Shown: positions 9,287 through 21,012 of the stretch, piece by piece | Numbering within the stretch: the stretch's first letter is position 1 | Layout: each line of letters begins with the position of its first letter | Assembly (NCBI GenBank): GCA_010909165.1 | Contig: MU008165.1 | Location: 1,612,001 to 1,676,000, forward strand | Direction: 5' to 3' | DNA from: Anthoceros angustus | Lineage: Eukaryota; Streptophyta; Anthocerotopsida; Anthocerotales; Anthocerotaceae | Length of the DNA: 64,000 nt | Notes under the pieces: model-generated | The model's input: only the letters and a program-made list of their open reading frames with translations | What the model was told of the DNA's origin: nothing | Databases searched by the model: none | Made by a program: the position numbers and the translations under genes

Positions 9287-11243
9287 CTATACTACCAGTC
9301 GCACAATCTTGGCAATGAAGAGGCCACTGGTATTCGACGTCTGGGGATCGAAACGTATAGTATTAGCAATGGTTCCGCTTCTGCAAGGCCAAGGCCTGGA
9401 GATGCTGATCGTCCGCAACTCTGTGACAAAGAACCCGTCGTCAGAATTACTGTCCGTTGGAGCAAATTAACTAACCATGCATATTTGGTGGAGTAGTTTG
9501 ACCTGCAAGGGGTTGGGAGATCAGAAATTGCTCCACAACACCTTCATTCTGAGCTTGGGTCAAACTGGAAACAGAAAAGGATATTAACCCTCAAGAAAGA
9601 ATCCACGAGGACCAAGTGAATGTGCCAGGGCGGCGGTTATAAAACATACCTGCAGGTACTGTAAACTAGAGTGCCACCTGGCTTCAAGAGCCTGAACCCA
9701 TTTGCCAGGAGTTTAAACTGCTTCAGACAACACATGGCCTATCTTGAAACTGAAGGAATAGTGAAGGCCAACTCTGGCAGGAACCAATTTTCCGACACAC
9801 ATGAGAAGAGGCTTGCCTGCAGACGAGTGATGGATGACAGGCGTTCAGGATTCAGGAAGCGTCGCTCAAATGTGTCCCAACCCCAATCCTCATACTTCAG
9901 GATATGCTTGATAGAGCCGTCATGTGTGCACTCTGCATCCACCAAAACCTACAAAGACAGCATACAGATGACTGATTTAGCAAATAACACCTCCAACTTG
10001 AACTCACGTCCCAGCTTTTGGCGGAGAGAATACCTTGTCGTAGCCCAACAGTGAATCTCCAATCCCTTCCTCCAAACTGTGTTCAAATATATCAGACACT
10101 GCCCTTCCGACAACACCAGACTCTTTGCCATAGAAGAACAACTCAGGAGGCCCAGTTCCAGGTTGAAAAAGCTTTGCCCTCCTTGCAGCTCTCTTTTCTT
10201 TCTTCGTCTTTGCACTGGTCCATTCCCCAAAAATGCTGGTAGTGTGACTGACTGAAGATTGAACGTAAGCCATAATTTGATTCATAGCATTTCTCAAAGC
10301 CGGCAACCTACTGAAAGAGAGGAACTGTAAAAAAATAGTCCAGTTTTCACCTGAGCTCAGTGACCCACGCCCTCCTGCTCTGTCTGTCACGCTGGGTGCA
10401 AATGGTTCTAACGTCGAAGGGCTTTGCAGTGGAAGCAGTGAAAATGTTGTTCCGTCAGACAGGAACAGCCGGCATCTACTGCCAAGTTCATACTTCCGCA
10501 GCATTGTCCGACAAGCAGCCAGCCGGGGCTGAGAAATATCAGTGGCAGTTAACGTCCCAGAACTTCCCAGCAGTTCAGCAACCATACAAAGCTTTGCTCC
10601 TGCATCATCACTGAACACGTTAGTCATGGTCCCTGAAGCCAAACCTAAACTGTTGCATCTTAAGATTCTTCAAACACGAACCAGTACTTCGGTAAACAGA
10701 ATAGTACAGGACAGTTTGGATTCACCAGGAGCGGCACAAAGGTCAAGAACATGATCGGCAGGAGAGATGTCTAAAGCTGTCACTGCTGCTCCTGATGCTA
10801 CATCCATCCCAAATATCTACAAGAAGACCACAAAGCACTAAACACGTCACCCACATACTCCTGCAAACATCTACACCCACAAGAGAGAGAAGAAACATAC
10901 CTTTCCCTGCTGATATGCCTGTGTTTCTGCTATACGTGTTTCAGGAGGGATGCAGAAAAACCCTGGCATCCATTCGACTGGAGACAACTTTTCTCCTAAC
11001 TCTTCCTCAATGCTGCCGATATCAGCATAGGAATGCGCCCTCACTCTGGTCACGAACAGCAGTAAGCCCTGAGTCACCCAGTAATCGCATCTCATGGAAA
11101 AATTTCAACAAGTCCAGAGGCAACCTTAAACCTTTAGCACGAGTCTACCTGATGTAGCGGGGCAAGGTGTGTGCAGCCTCGTATACACGGGGATCCAGTC
11201 CATTCTCTCTCAGAAATCGCACAAACTCGGGGGGGAAATCCAT
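9287..11243 (-). CDS. NSUN/RsmB-family RNA (cytosine-5) methyltransferase, 8 exons
   Basis: Rebuilt exons: 11243-11149, 11045-10901, 10816-10726, 10599-10034, 9948-9817, 9717-9650, 9564-9503, 9420-9287. Total 1,293 nt, 430 aa, with all phases consistent. The start ATG gives MDFPPEFVRFLRENGLDP, where relatives begin. Motif I reads DHVLDLCAAPGAKLCM (SAM binding), split by intron 3. A lysine/arginine-rich insertion follows, then the family-specific YDKVLVDAECTHDGS (motif IV, in place of the commoner DAPCSG), a KPGGTLVYSTCSL block with the second conserved cysteine (motif VI), and a C-terminal RFDP...TSGLFIAKI. The family transfers methyl groups from SAM to C5 of cytosine in tRNA or rRNA; the substrate of this plant subgroup (At5g66180-like, from memory) I cannot state. 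Introns are 82-126 bp. Intron 5 is GC-AG. The first exon lies at a tandem-duplication breakpoint. Confidence 0.88.
9718..9816 (-). other. GC-AG intron of the NSUN-type gene
   Basis: Exon 5 ends ...CGTCTGCAG and the intron begins GCAAGC, the standard GC-donor context; it ends ...GAAGCAG before TTTAAACTCC. Splicing here restores the family sequence LQ-FKLLANGFRLLKPGG in phase 0. No GT donor nearby does so. Confidence 0.8.
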
Positions 11244-12867
11244 GCTCTTTGGCCCGAAATTCCTCGTTTTGCCAACATAGGAGTTTGCTACGTGGCAATC
11301 GCCCACGGGGCAATCCTTGACGGGATAATGTTTCTCCTCACCAACAATGACCATCTCGGCACCTGTGTTCATACAGGGCACCATGCCCACATCTCCCATG
11401 CCCACATCTCCCAAACCCCAAAGCTGATGCCTTGGTAGAGTTTCGTCCCCCTCGTGCCGGCTGTGTGTAGAGCATCTAACTTGGCCAGTCGATACGCCCT
11501 TGCCCCAAGCTAGGGACTGAAATTGAGTAGTGGCCGAGGGAAGTACGAAAGCAGATTCAGGTATCTGCCTCGGAGTCGCCCCAACAAAATCCATACACAC
11601 AGAAGGGAGACGAATCTACCAGGACAGCGTTTTATCTTTCGTCAGTACGAGATCAGTGGTTGAGGCGCCGCGGCACTGGTCAGGTACCCGATTCCCAGTC
11701 GGGATCGTCAAGAACGACACGAAAATCCATAAAAATCAGCTGGGAGCTATTGTAAAGCACGCATCCTTGCATGGCGGGATTCAGCAGACGCGCCTGCGAT
11801 TTTCGCCTCTGCACAGCTTAGAAGTATAGACATCCGGCTTCCGACGAGTCCTAATAGAAGAAGAGGAATTCCTAGCAGAAGAAGAGGCCTTTCACCCAGG
11901 CTACCCAGGTGAAAGTGTTCAAATAATATAAATAAATAAACACTAGTCACACGGCGGAGCCTAAAACTCGTCACATTATTAATGCAAGCATGTGTTTACA
12001 TTTGTTGGAGCATCCTAAGCAAGAGGTGACGCAGCCAATATTTCCTAACATGCCATAAATATAGCAAGAGTGGTACAGCATCTCCCCATGTGGCCCGCAG
12101 AGTATCTATTTCAGCAGCACCATCATCCACAAGGAAAGCACTGGGCTGCTATAGTGAACAGCGTCTGTGTCGAAAGGGGTTTCTCCTGTCAAAGGGGTTT
12201 TGGTAAAAATCCCAACCCTATTTCACCGAAAACTCAAGTTGGTTTGGTTTTTGTTGTTTTTGTAGGTGTTCATCCATCGGTTTCGCATTCTCGGCTCAAT
12301 GCCGCTTCTGTCAAGTCATTTACAGAGCTAGCGCCTTCTAATCGATTCATGGCGATTTAGTCGGCGTGATGAAGGGTCAGTGACCTCATTGTTCCATAAT
12401 TTCGTCATGTCGTAGTTTCTACATTTTGTGTGGTTCTTTATGTTTTTGTATTCTAGGGGGGCCTAAGCGCGCACAAGTGCGCACCTGGTACAATGCTATG
12501 TGCAAACTTGTGCACGCACTGTGCAAAAAGAACGCAAAAAATGATCTTCTATTGGGGAAACATGTCCTTTTGGAGGTCTGAGGATGTACCAGAACTCCCG
12601 ACGAAATAACAAGTAGCAGACATCGGCGGAGGTTCACCTAGACCGCTCTCATATATCTATCCTATGCCCTAATGCGACGAAGAACACTCTACGCCCTTTT
12701 TATCCTTTACGGTATTTTCGTCTCTTTCGGCGGTGACCTAGTACCGGGTTATCATCAAACATACTAGGGGGGCCCAGCTGGGTGAACAAGTGCGTGCACT
12801 AGGGGCAAGGGGCCCAGTGCGCGCACAAGGGGCAAGGAGGCCAGTGCACGCACAAGTGCGTGCACTA
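11159..12867. repeat. Tandem duplication copy 1 (1,709-bp unit)
   Basis: This unit contains the coding side of exon 1 of the NSUN-type gene (up to base 11243) and about 1.6 kb of its upstream DNA. It is repeated immediately downstream at an offset of 1,709 bp. The repeated word GGGGCAAGG occurs at 11159 and 12868, at both unit starts. This copy holds the intact ATG and reading frame and is therefore the working 5' region. Confidence 0.9.
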
Positions 12868-12870
12868 GGG
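12772..12870. repeat. GC-rich minisatellite with GTGCGCGCAC motifs, copy 1
   Basis: About three imperfect units combine GGGGCAAGG, AGGCCCAG and GTGCGTGCAC/GTGCGCGCAC. The array lies exactly at the boundary between the two 1.7-kb duplicated units. Confidence 0.75.
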
Positions 12871-12948
12871 GCAAGGTGTGTGCAGCCTCGTATACACGGG
12901 GATCCAGTCCATTCTCTCTCAGAAATCGCACAAACTCGGGAAATCCAT
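12868..12948 (-). pseudogene. Frameshifted relic of NSUN-type exon 1
   Basis: This duplicates bases 11159-11243, including the ATG (here 12948-12946). A 4-bp loss in the G run shifts the frame, so translation gives MDFPSLCDF and a stop. The duplication breakpoint also removed the exon's splice donor, so this copy can neither encode nor splice exon 1. It could still supply an alternative promoter. Confidence 0.85.
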
Positions 12949-14458
12949 GCTCTTTGGCCCGAAATTCCTCGTTTTGCCAACATAGGAGTTTGCTACGTGG
13001 CAATCGCCCACAGGGCAATCCTTGACGGAATAATGTTTCTCCTCACCAATAATGACCATCTCGGCACCTGTGTTCATACAGGGCACCATGCCCACATCTC
13101 CCAAACCCCAAAGCTGATGCCTTGGTAGAGTTTCGTCCCCCTCGTGCCGGCTGTGTGTAGAGCATCTAACTTGGCCAGTCGATACGCCCTTGCCCCAAGC
13201 TAGGGACTGAAATTGAGTAGTGGCCGAGGGAAGTACGAAAGCAGATTCAGGTATCTGCCTCGGAGTCGCCCCAACAAAATCCATACACACAGAAGGGAGA
13301 CGAATCTACCAGGACAGCGTTTTATCTTTCGTCAGTACGAGATCAGTGGTTGAGGCGCCGCGGCACTGGTCAGGTACCCGATTCCCAGTCGGGATCGTCA
13401 AGAACGACACGAAAATCCATAAAAATCAGCTGGGAGCTATTGTAAAGCACGCATCCTTGCATGGCGGGATTCAGCAGACGCGCCTGCGATTTTCGCCTCT
13501 GCACAGCTTAGAAGTATAGACATCCGGCTTCCGACGAGTCCTAATAGAAGAAGAGGAATTCCTAGCAGAAGAGGCCTTTCACCCAGGCTACCCAGGTGAA
13601 AGTGTTCAAATAATATAAATAAATAAACACTAGTCACACGGCGGAGCCTAAAACTCGTCACATTATTAATGCAAGCATGTGTTTACATTTGTTGGAGCAT
13701 CCTAAGCAAGAGGTGACGCAGCCAATATTTCCTAACATGCCATAAATATAGCAAGAGTGGTACAGCATCTCCCCATGTGGCCCGCAGAGTATCTATTTCA
13801 GCAGCACCATCATCCACAAGGAAAGCACTGGGCTGCTATAGTGAACAGCGTCTGTGTCGAAAGGGGTTTCTCCTGTCAAAGGGGTTTTGGTAAAAATCCC
13901 AACCCTATTTCACCGAAAACTCAAGTTGGTTTGGTTTTTGTTGTTTTTTTTGTAGGTGTTCATCCATCGGTTTCTGGCATTCTCAGCTCCAATGCCGCTT
14001 CCTGTCAAGTCATTTACACCGAGCTAGCGCCTTCTAATCAGATTCATGGCGATTTAGTCGGCGTGATGAAGGGTCAGTGACCTCATTGTTCCATAATTTC
14101 GTCATGTCCGTAGTTTCTACATTTTGTGTGGTTCTTTATGTTTTTGTATTCTAGGGGGGCCTAAGCGCGCACAAGTGCGCACCTGGTACAATGCTATGTG
14201 CAAACTTGTGCACGCACTGTGCAAAAAGAACGCAAAAAATGATCTTCTATTGGGGAAACATGTCCTTTTGGAGGTCGAGGATGTGCGAACTCCCGAAATA
14301 ACAAGTATAGCGGTTGTCGGCGGAGGTTCACCTAGACCGCTCTCATATATCTATCCTATGCCCTAATGCGACGAAGAACACTCTACGCCCTTTTTATCCT
14401 TTACGGTATTTTCGTCTCTTTCGGCGGTGACCTAGTACCGGGTTATCATCAAACATAC

Positions 14459-14611
14459 TAGGGGGGCCCAGCTGGGTGAACAAGTGCGTGCACTAGGGGG
14501 CAAGGGGGCCCAGATGCGCACACCAGGGGGCAAGGAGGCCCAGGTGCGCGCACTTGTGCGCGCACAAGGGGGCAAGGAGGCCCAGGTGCACGCACAAGTG
14601 TACGCACCCAA
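14459..14611. repeat. GC-rich minisatellite, copy 2 (expanded)
   Basis: The same units as at 12772-12870, with an extra copy and with GGGGGCAAGG instead of GGGGCAAGG. Several self-complementary GTGCGCGCAC words are present. It closes the second duplicated unit. Confidence 0.75.
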
Positions 14612-17560
14612 GGTTAAGAATGGTCTAGGAGCATGAACCCATATGGTTCATGCCTCCTAGTGTATTCCCAGACAATTCATCCAAATAAAAAAAGAGCAAA
14701 AAATTTAAAAGATCCCAAAAAAGTCCAATTTTTTGAAGGAAGTGCGCGCACTTGCCCTAAAATTTTGATTTTTTGAATTTTTTGGTATTTTTTGATATTT
14801 TTGTTATTTTAAAGGGTTCCTTTCGACGTTTTCAACCTTTTTTGTGCACCTCCCTAATATGGATATGTTCTTATCTTTACTTAGCCCTCATCTTTTTTGT
14901 AGTGGTTAAAACTTTGAACTAGTAGTGAGAACCTTTTGCATCTTTTGAATCTTGAGATGTTAGGTGTGCGCCCAGCTCCAAGTGCAGACCATGCTACTCT
15001 CATTCTCGTACTGCACGCGGATCAAGAACATCAGGTCAACGAAGATATTATTGTCTTAATGTCTAAGAAACAAAGTCCTGTAAATTTTCCAGAGCGAGAG
15101 TATAGTCTTAGGATTGACTGGTGTAAATGAAAGGTGGTGCGCAAACAAGTTTGCACACCAGAATTATAGCAAGCCCTAAAAACTCTAAATGTTTGTATAC
15201 TTGCCGGTTGTGAGAATAACAGTGTTTCTCAGCATAGGGGTTTGTCTCCGAACCCTATTTTAGCCCCAACCATCCAGAAATGCACGTCTCATTTCAGTGT
15301 TTTCAGTGATTTGCGAACCCACAGCCCATGCATCCGAGCCCAAAAGAAGACCTAATGTGCCCACCGTCACAAATGCGGACACACCTTTGTACCAAGTGGC
15401 CGGATGATCGCACTTATGCTCAAAATTTTGAGTGCGCGGACGTCCGGCGCGCTTATATTCCAAAGAGGTGCAATACACTAGGTTTGGAGAGGGTTGCGTC
15501 AATACTTGTGTAGGCAAACACTTTCGTTCAAGTTGCATGTGCACACTTACCACCGCACCAACACTCACATCAATTCTCTTTTCAAACCCGTGATTGAGCA
15601 ATCGGCGGGCATACCTGCGACACAGCCTCGTGTCGAGATAAGCCGCACTTAGATCTGCATTGGGCCCGCGAATTGGATAAGGTAAAGGATGGTGAGGCCT
15701 CCTCAACCGTTCTTGATCAAACTCTTTAGAGCTTACATTTCTTCTTGTCAAGTCCGTACCGCTTTCAACCTTAATCTACCCATGGGTGGCACATGGAGCA
15801 AGTCAGATCTTAAATTCAAAATCTCCTGGCGAATCTTGGCTATAGTTTGTCTCTGAACACCTAACTACGCCATAGCTGTAGTGGGCGTCACAGTGGGTAT
15901 AGACAAGTCCTCCTTTAGAGCCTCACTGAAATACTTAGCCATTTGGTCAAAATCCCCAGCTAGGGCGATCAGCCCTCTTTCTTCATATACTCGCTGGCTC
16001 TCACTAGGGCTCGCAGTGGCGAGCGGATGCTCTCTTATACTTGTGTTCATCAAGCGGGCTTTCATTACTCAAGGACAAATCATCTATTCTATTTATTTTC
16101 TTGCTTCTCGCAAAACATTGTGAAACATTATGCGTCTTCAAAAGGTTGGCCATTAGAAACCACCATCATACATGTCGAATTTTGGAAAATGTAGCTCATC
16201 TAGAAACCAAGGCCTATGCATCTATCGTGCATCAAACTCGAATGAGCGGACATTTGGCGCACCAATCAAAGAGATCCATGCAAGTCATCGGAAGGGCACA
16301 TAGAGTAAGGCCAAAAAGGTTTTACATGTTGTACACAAAGCGAATGTGGGAACATAACATCAACCAACAAATGATTTTCAAAAATAATGTCCATGACTTT
16401 ACGCCTAGATACTGGGATGATTTACAAATTTTTCAAACCACTAAAAATCAGCACTCCATCCTGGTACTGATTAGTCCCTAGGTTGCTTAACAGTGGATTT
16501 GTTACAAAGTTTTCAAAGCGCCAAAAACAAGCAAACCATCCTAGTACTAATCCGACCGGAGAGTGCTTAACCCTGGAGTTCTCAAATCACCAAAAACAAC
16601 CACCCCATCCTGGTGCTGATCCGACCTAGGGGTGCTTAACCTTATGTCATTCTATCGATCCACACCTTTCTGAAGCGGATGCCAATGAAGAGATACAAAC
16701 AATATATATACATTTGCACCGGACGTCCGGCACATCCACTCCACCATTTCCATCTCGTTGGGCCACAAGATTGGGGTCTCAGAAAATGCGCCGGACGTCC
16801 CAGCTTTAGCAGACTCGCGCCAATGTGCCGAACGTCCGCATTGTTCCAATTCCTTCTATGTTTTCACTCTAACAATGGAGATCCGGTTGTGTACTCACGG
16901 TGCACGGCGTCAGCGCTACTTTCTAGAGTCGTAGTTTGGTCCTCTCGAGATGGCCATGATCGGGCTATCGGTTAATGTTCTCTCACAATTGCGCGGACGT
17001 CCGTGATTACTCTTTCGACTGCTGCTTCTTTTTGTTGGTTGCGGACGTCCGTGTTTGGCTTCTTGGACTAATTTTGTTTGGTTTGCCTCATTCACCACCT
17101 AGGAAGTACTATCGCTGCGAAAGAGGTGTTTAGGATTCCTAGCACTGTTAAAATCCTTGAAATCCCTTCCTTGTGAAGGTGAAATCCCTTCTTGTTAGCG
17201 TAAGTGTTCGCAAGAAAATAATATGGTCAATGTCTTTTAGTACATGTTTAAAGAGTGATTTTGCTAAAGATGATGCATTTTGGCCCGTTTTCGGGGGTCA
17301 TTTTTTGGTCTTTAGGGACCCAAACCCCTTTAATGGAGAATAACCCATATCCACAGAGACGCTGTTGAATGACCTTCTTTTAGGAAGGCTCAGAATTGAA
17401 TAAAGTTTAAAATCAAATACGTTTGTGCACGCGTAAACAAGACCTAAACTCTTCGAAACGACCGTTTTTAGTGCGGATTTTTTAGCATGCAATTTGGGGT
17501 TTGGGGAAGTCCGTGTGCAAAAAGAGGTTAATGGAGAAACCTCTTTCTACTCAGATGCGG
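14612..17560. other. Gene-poor region with minor repeats
   Basis: No gene could be supported. 14640-14900 is very AT-rich with long A/T runs. Two minus-strand ORFs (15260-15751 and 15865-16065) have no recognisable domain and no clear splice context; they may be relics of an element. 16430-16640 carries a threefold tandem repeat, and CGGACGTCCG palindromes are scattered from 15437 to 17052. Both are listed separately. Confidence 0.5.
16430..16640. repeat. Tandem repeat of about 75 bp, 3 copies
   Basis: The words CCATCCTGGTAC (or close variants), GATCCGACC and GTGCTTAAC recur three times with spacings of about 80 and 69 bp. CAAAAACAA(G/C)C recurs in front of the last two copies. The copies are diverged. 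Confidence 0.75.
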
Positions 17561-18686
17561 TTAGTGGACTATGTTGCTGCATATGCATTTGAAATGCATA
17601 CAACCACGCTTGCATATCCTCCAGTTTACCACATTGTCCGTGATAATCCAAGCAGTAGGGACTCCGCTATAGTAAGTATCAAAGACTATCAAGGTGTACA
17701 AGTGGAACTTGTACTTATTGGTACCAAACGTGGCATCAAGGGAGATCACACTATTGTTTCCAATTTGAAGCATCATAGACCTCTGAAAGGCTGTTTGCAC
17801 CCCCTGCATAAAAGAGCCTAAATTGGAAAGGTACCAAACGACGTTTCTGTGAGCTTCTATCCACATCCGCACACTTACCTCATCATTCGGATGGTACTGG
17901 TAAAAACCTGTAGTGACAGTTGATGCCATATTATCAATGTCATGAGGTTGAAGGAAGTCATCACGGCAGGAAGTCATCATGGCAGGGTTCATAACCATAA
18001 GCCTGTGCTTTCAAATCCACTTTCCGAACGTGCTCCAAATAAATTTGTCTTTTAGTGGCTCTTGCAAAAGGTCTGTGTTGGACCCATGCATGTATCTCAG
18101 TACTCAAATGAGCAGCAAAACTTGCCTGTGGGTTTGCATTGTACTGGAAGCCATGACAAATGAGTTGTCGACATGCTGGTTATGGACAATAAACACAGGT
18201 GCAAGATGAGGCCAACAAGCAAGCTGCATCAAAGTGGTATTGATAGCCATGTTTCACACTAGAGAGTCTTAATATCTTGCCTTTACGTTTCCCTGTGCTT
18301 TGAGATGCCTAGACAGCTGCGTCATTGCTGCGGATATCTGTTCGTCAAAGGCACACCACTACTTGGTGTGCCTGAGCCAAGACCACATGTTTTGTCTACG
18401 TGTGACGTTAGTTCCCCTTGCCTTTTTGTCGGTCTCCTTCCAGAATGAGGTAGGAAATGAGTGGTCCATACTGTCTCCGTGGAGCAAGTCCTCCACTCTA
18501 TCCCACCGAATGATTGCAACATTAGACAACAACGGAGTGCATTTCCTTTTAGTCAACACTTCTCTGCCGATAACAACAGAAGATAATGTCAAATCAAGGA
18601 TTTTGAAAGGACCTTGCGGTCCTTCCTGTACCTCCCACCCGATCGGCAGGTCAAGACCAGCTAATGCTTCTACACTCATAGCTTGA
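17561..18686 (-). pseudogene. MULE-type transposase relic
   Basis: The minus-strand frame at 17561-17998 contains ISLDATFGTNKYKFHLYTL followed by a GVPTAWIIT motif. This is the DDE-domain entry typical of Mutator-like (MULE/FHY3-FAR1-type) transposases, with the first catalytic Asp in LDATFG. A further 107-residue frame at 18359-18679 probably belongs to the N-terminal part, but stops and frame changes separate the two. There is no intact transposase and no terminal inverted repeats were seen. It is a decayed DNA-transposon fragment. Confidence 0.65.
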
Positions 18687-19804
18687 AATGTTCGACATCC
18701 GATGGATCGGCGTTCACAGTGAGTGCGCGGTTGGTGAAGGCGCTCGCGAGTTTGAGCATGTAATGTACGTGCAATAATAGCCTAATAGTGTTCATGGCAT
18801 CGTGAACCATCCGTGAACGGGATTACGCTTTCGTAGGCTTAATTACATACGATGCTTGGATGGATGCATGGCCATAGCATTAGGGGATGCACCGGCATCC
18901 CGGTGGTAACGGGCAACCGGAGTATGAGTGGTGGGGCCCACGTCTGCACACACGTGCGCATTAATAACTTGACGAGTTTTAGGAACCACGGCTTCTGACG
19001 GGTCCTAATAGAAGAAGAAGAATAATTCACCCCAGGGTCCTAAAAAGAAGAATTCTACCATGGGGTAGAATTCCCCCCGGAATTGGGTGTACCATGATGT
19101 GCCTAAGCTTCTTGCACCAAGGGCATTTACTCACTTTGAGCCCGCTCCCTCCTCCTATCCAAAACACATAAACATTGGATATCAGATAGGTTGGGTTCAA
19201 TGTTGGGTCAAGGTTGGGTCCAAATCCAAGGTTGGGTCCAATGTTGGATATCATGGAGCAGAAAAAGAGGGGGGGTTTAGGGAAGGAGGAGGGAGGAAGG
19301 AGGGGCAGGAGGAGGAGGGAGGAGGAATAGGGAAGGAGGGAGGAGGGAAGGAGGGTAGGGAGGGGTGGAGAAACTAGGAGGAATTGTGGCAACAAAAAGG
19401 AAGAAAGCTAGGGAGGTCAAGTGACGGACACAGTGCTAGGAGCACATGGATGAGGCCGAGATCAGAGGAGGCTAGAAGAAGGTGAGGAGGGAAGCAACAA
19501 TGTTCTTGTCTTGTGACCAAGGATGTCAGGGGAGGTAGGATGTCGGGGAGTAGTGGTAGGCCATGCAGGAGCGTCATAGTTGCAGGGAATGGGTACAACC
19601 AGTGATAGAAACCCTTTAGCAGGACAAGGGTTTCATAGCCGAGGGCAATGGGAGTTCCATTGCCTTGTTCAACGGAGGATACTAGATAATTTCTAGTCTA
19701 GTGCTTTGAATTTCTAGGGTCTTTTCAGTTTGAGCGCTTGGCCTGCAAGCCTTAAGGACAAGTCCAAGCCCTTGGCCTGGATATGTCCCCGAATGCCTTC
19801 GATG

Positions 19805-19925
19805 AACATCTTCCTGGCTACTCATTTTTGGCCTGCTCACTTCCTGCCTCCTCACTTCCGGCCTGCTCACTTCCTGCCTACTCACTTCCGGCTTTCTCGC
19901 TTTCGGATTCTGCCTGCTCACGTCT
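19805..19925. repeat. Tandem repeat of about 28 bp
   Basis: Four or more imperfect copies of CTGCTCACTTCC(T/G)GCC(T/C). It explains the repetitive protein predicted on the minus strand. Confidence 0.8.
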
Positions 19926-20874
19926 GGTTCTGGATTGTGCCTAATGGCAGATTCTGCCCTTCCGGATTCAGCTTGTTGACTTCCCTGACTTTCTTTCTTT
20001 CCCTCAACCTGCACACTAGCTTTTGGTTCAGGCTTAGAACTTGATCTCTCCAATCATCGTACTCTATGTAGAGCTTCACCAAAGCAATCCCCACATAAAT
20101 TGCTAGCGCGAAGGAGCTTAAGACCAAGCCCCATAGCACATATTAGGATGATGGAGGAGGGCACATAGGGTAGCACACAAGGGGAGGAGGAGCAGGAGGG
20201 GGGAGCACCATGGCCGCCAGCGTCTACCCTGTCTGCACGATCCCCTAACACACGTACCCTCACCCTACCCCCTAACATCCTCACCCCCATCCCTCCCCAC
20301 CCACACGGGCCCTACCCTCAGGGGACATCATCACGATAACCCCCCTCGCTCGCTGTGAGGCCCGTCGTTGTCTGTGAGGCTCGTTGTTGGTTATGAGGCC
20401 CGTGCAAGGGTGCCACAATGACCCAATGCCCAGCAAGGGTGCCACGCCACCACCACCGTGGTATCGCCCTAAGCAAGTCCTATCTAGTCCTCTACAATGC
20501 AGGCGCCATTCATCTTCCAGCTTTTTTTCTTCCTGCATCTTTGCTTCTAGGTTGGGGATGGATTCCTCTTTAAAGCCACTCGACAAAGCCCGACCTTTAA
20601 TTCTGACCCCGCCACCAGTCCCTACTCATCTCAAGGGAGCAGCCGCCATCATCACATCCTGGGCAGAAGAGCTGCACGTTAGTCCTCTAGGAATAGCGCA
20701 AATAATCCGCTTCATTGACGAGGGTTGGCTGTAGTTGCATCCAGTTCCGCTACGAATGTAGTGGCCAGCCGCTGTGGGCCTCGGACTCTTCCCTTGGGTA
20801 GGAAATGAGCTAGGTTTTTGTTTTTTTTCGTAAGTGTAGAGTAGAAAATAAGGCGGAAAGGGAGAAATAAGGTC

Positions 20875-21012
20875 GGAGTACTCCGGACTACACTCCGGAG
20901 TAGGTAGAGCGACTCCGGACCACACTCCGGAGCGGCTACGGATAACACTCCAGAGCGGATACAGCCCGCAATTCAGAGTACACCGTGGTAAGTCCGGACT
21001 ACACTCCGGAGT
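20875..21012. repeat. Cluster of inverted ACTCCGGA/TCCGGAGT pairs
   Basis: At least three units pair ACTCCGGAC with (C/A)ACTCCGGAG(T/C) within 140 bp, and a further pair lies at 20996-21011. TCCGGA is itself a palindrome. The array can form small hairpins. Confidence 0.75.

Larger units (their letters stand above)
12868..14611. repeat. Tandem duplication copy 2
   Basis: Nearly the same sequence as 11159-12867, with small indels: one of two 15-bp ATGCCCACATCTCCC units is missing, four G residues are missing in the exon-1 part, and a few bases have been inserted near 13940-14040. It ends in a longer version of the GTGCGCGCAC minisatellite. It is non-coding apart from the exon-1 relic. Confidence 0.88.

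Noticed and set aside
11145-11600. Upstream extension of NSUN exon 1 to a start at 11600
   Set aside because: Relatives start at the MDFPPEFV position, and the extra 119 residues include translation of a short DNA repeat.
19682-20053. Minus-strand Arg/Glu/Ser repeat protein
   Set aside because: It arises from a 28-bp DNA repeat; there is no domain or splice support.
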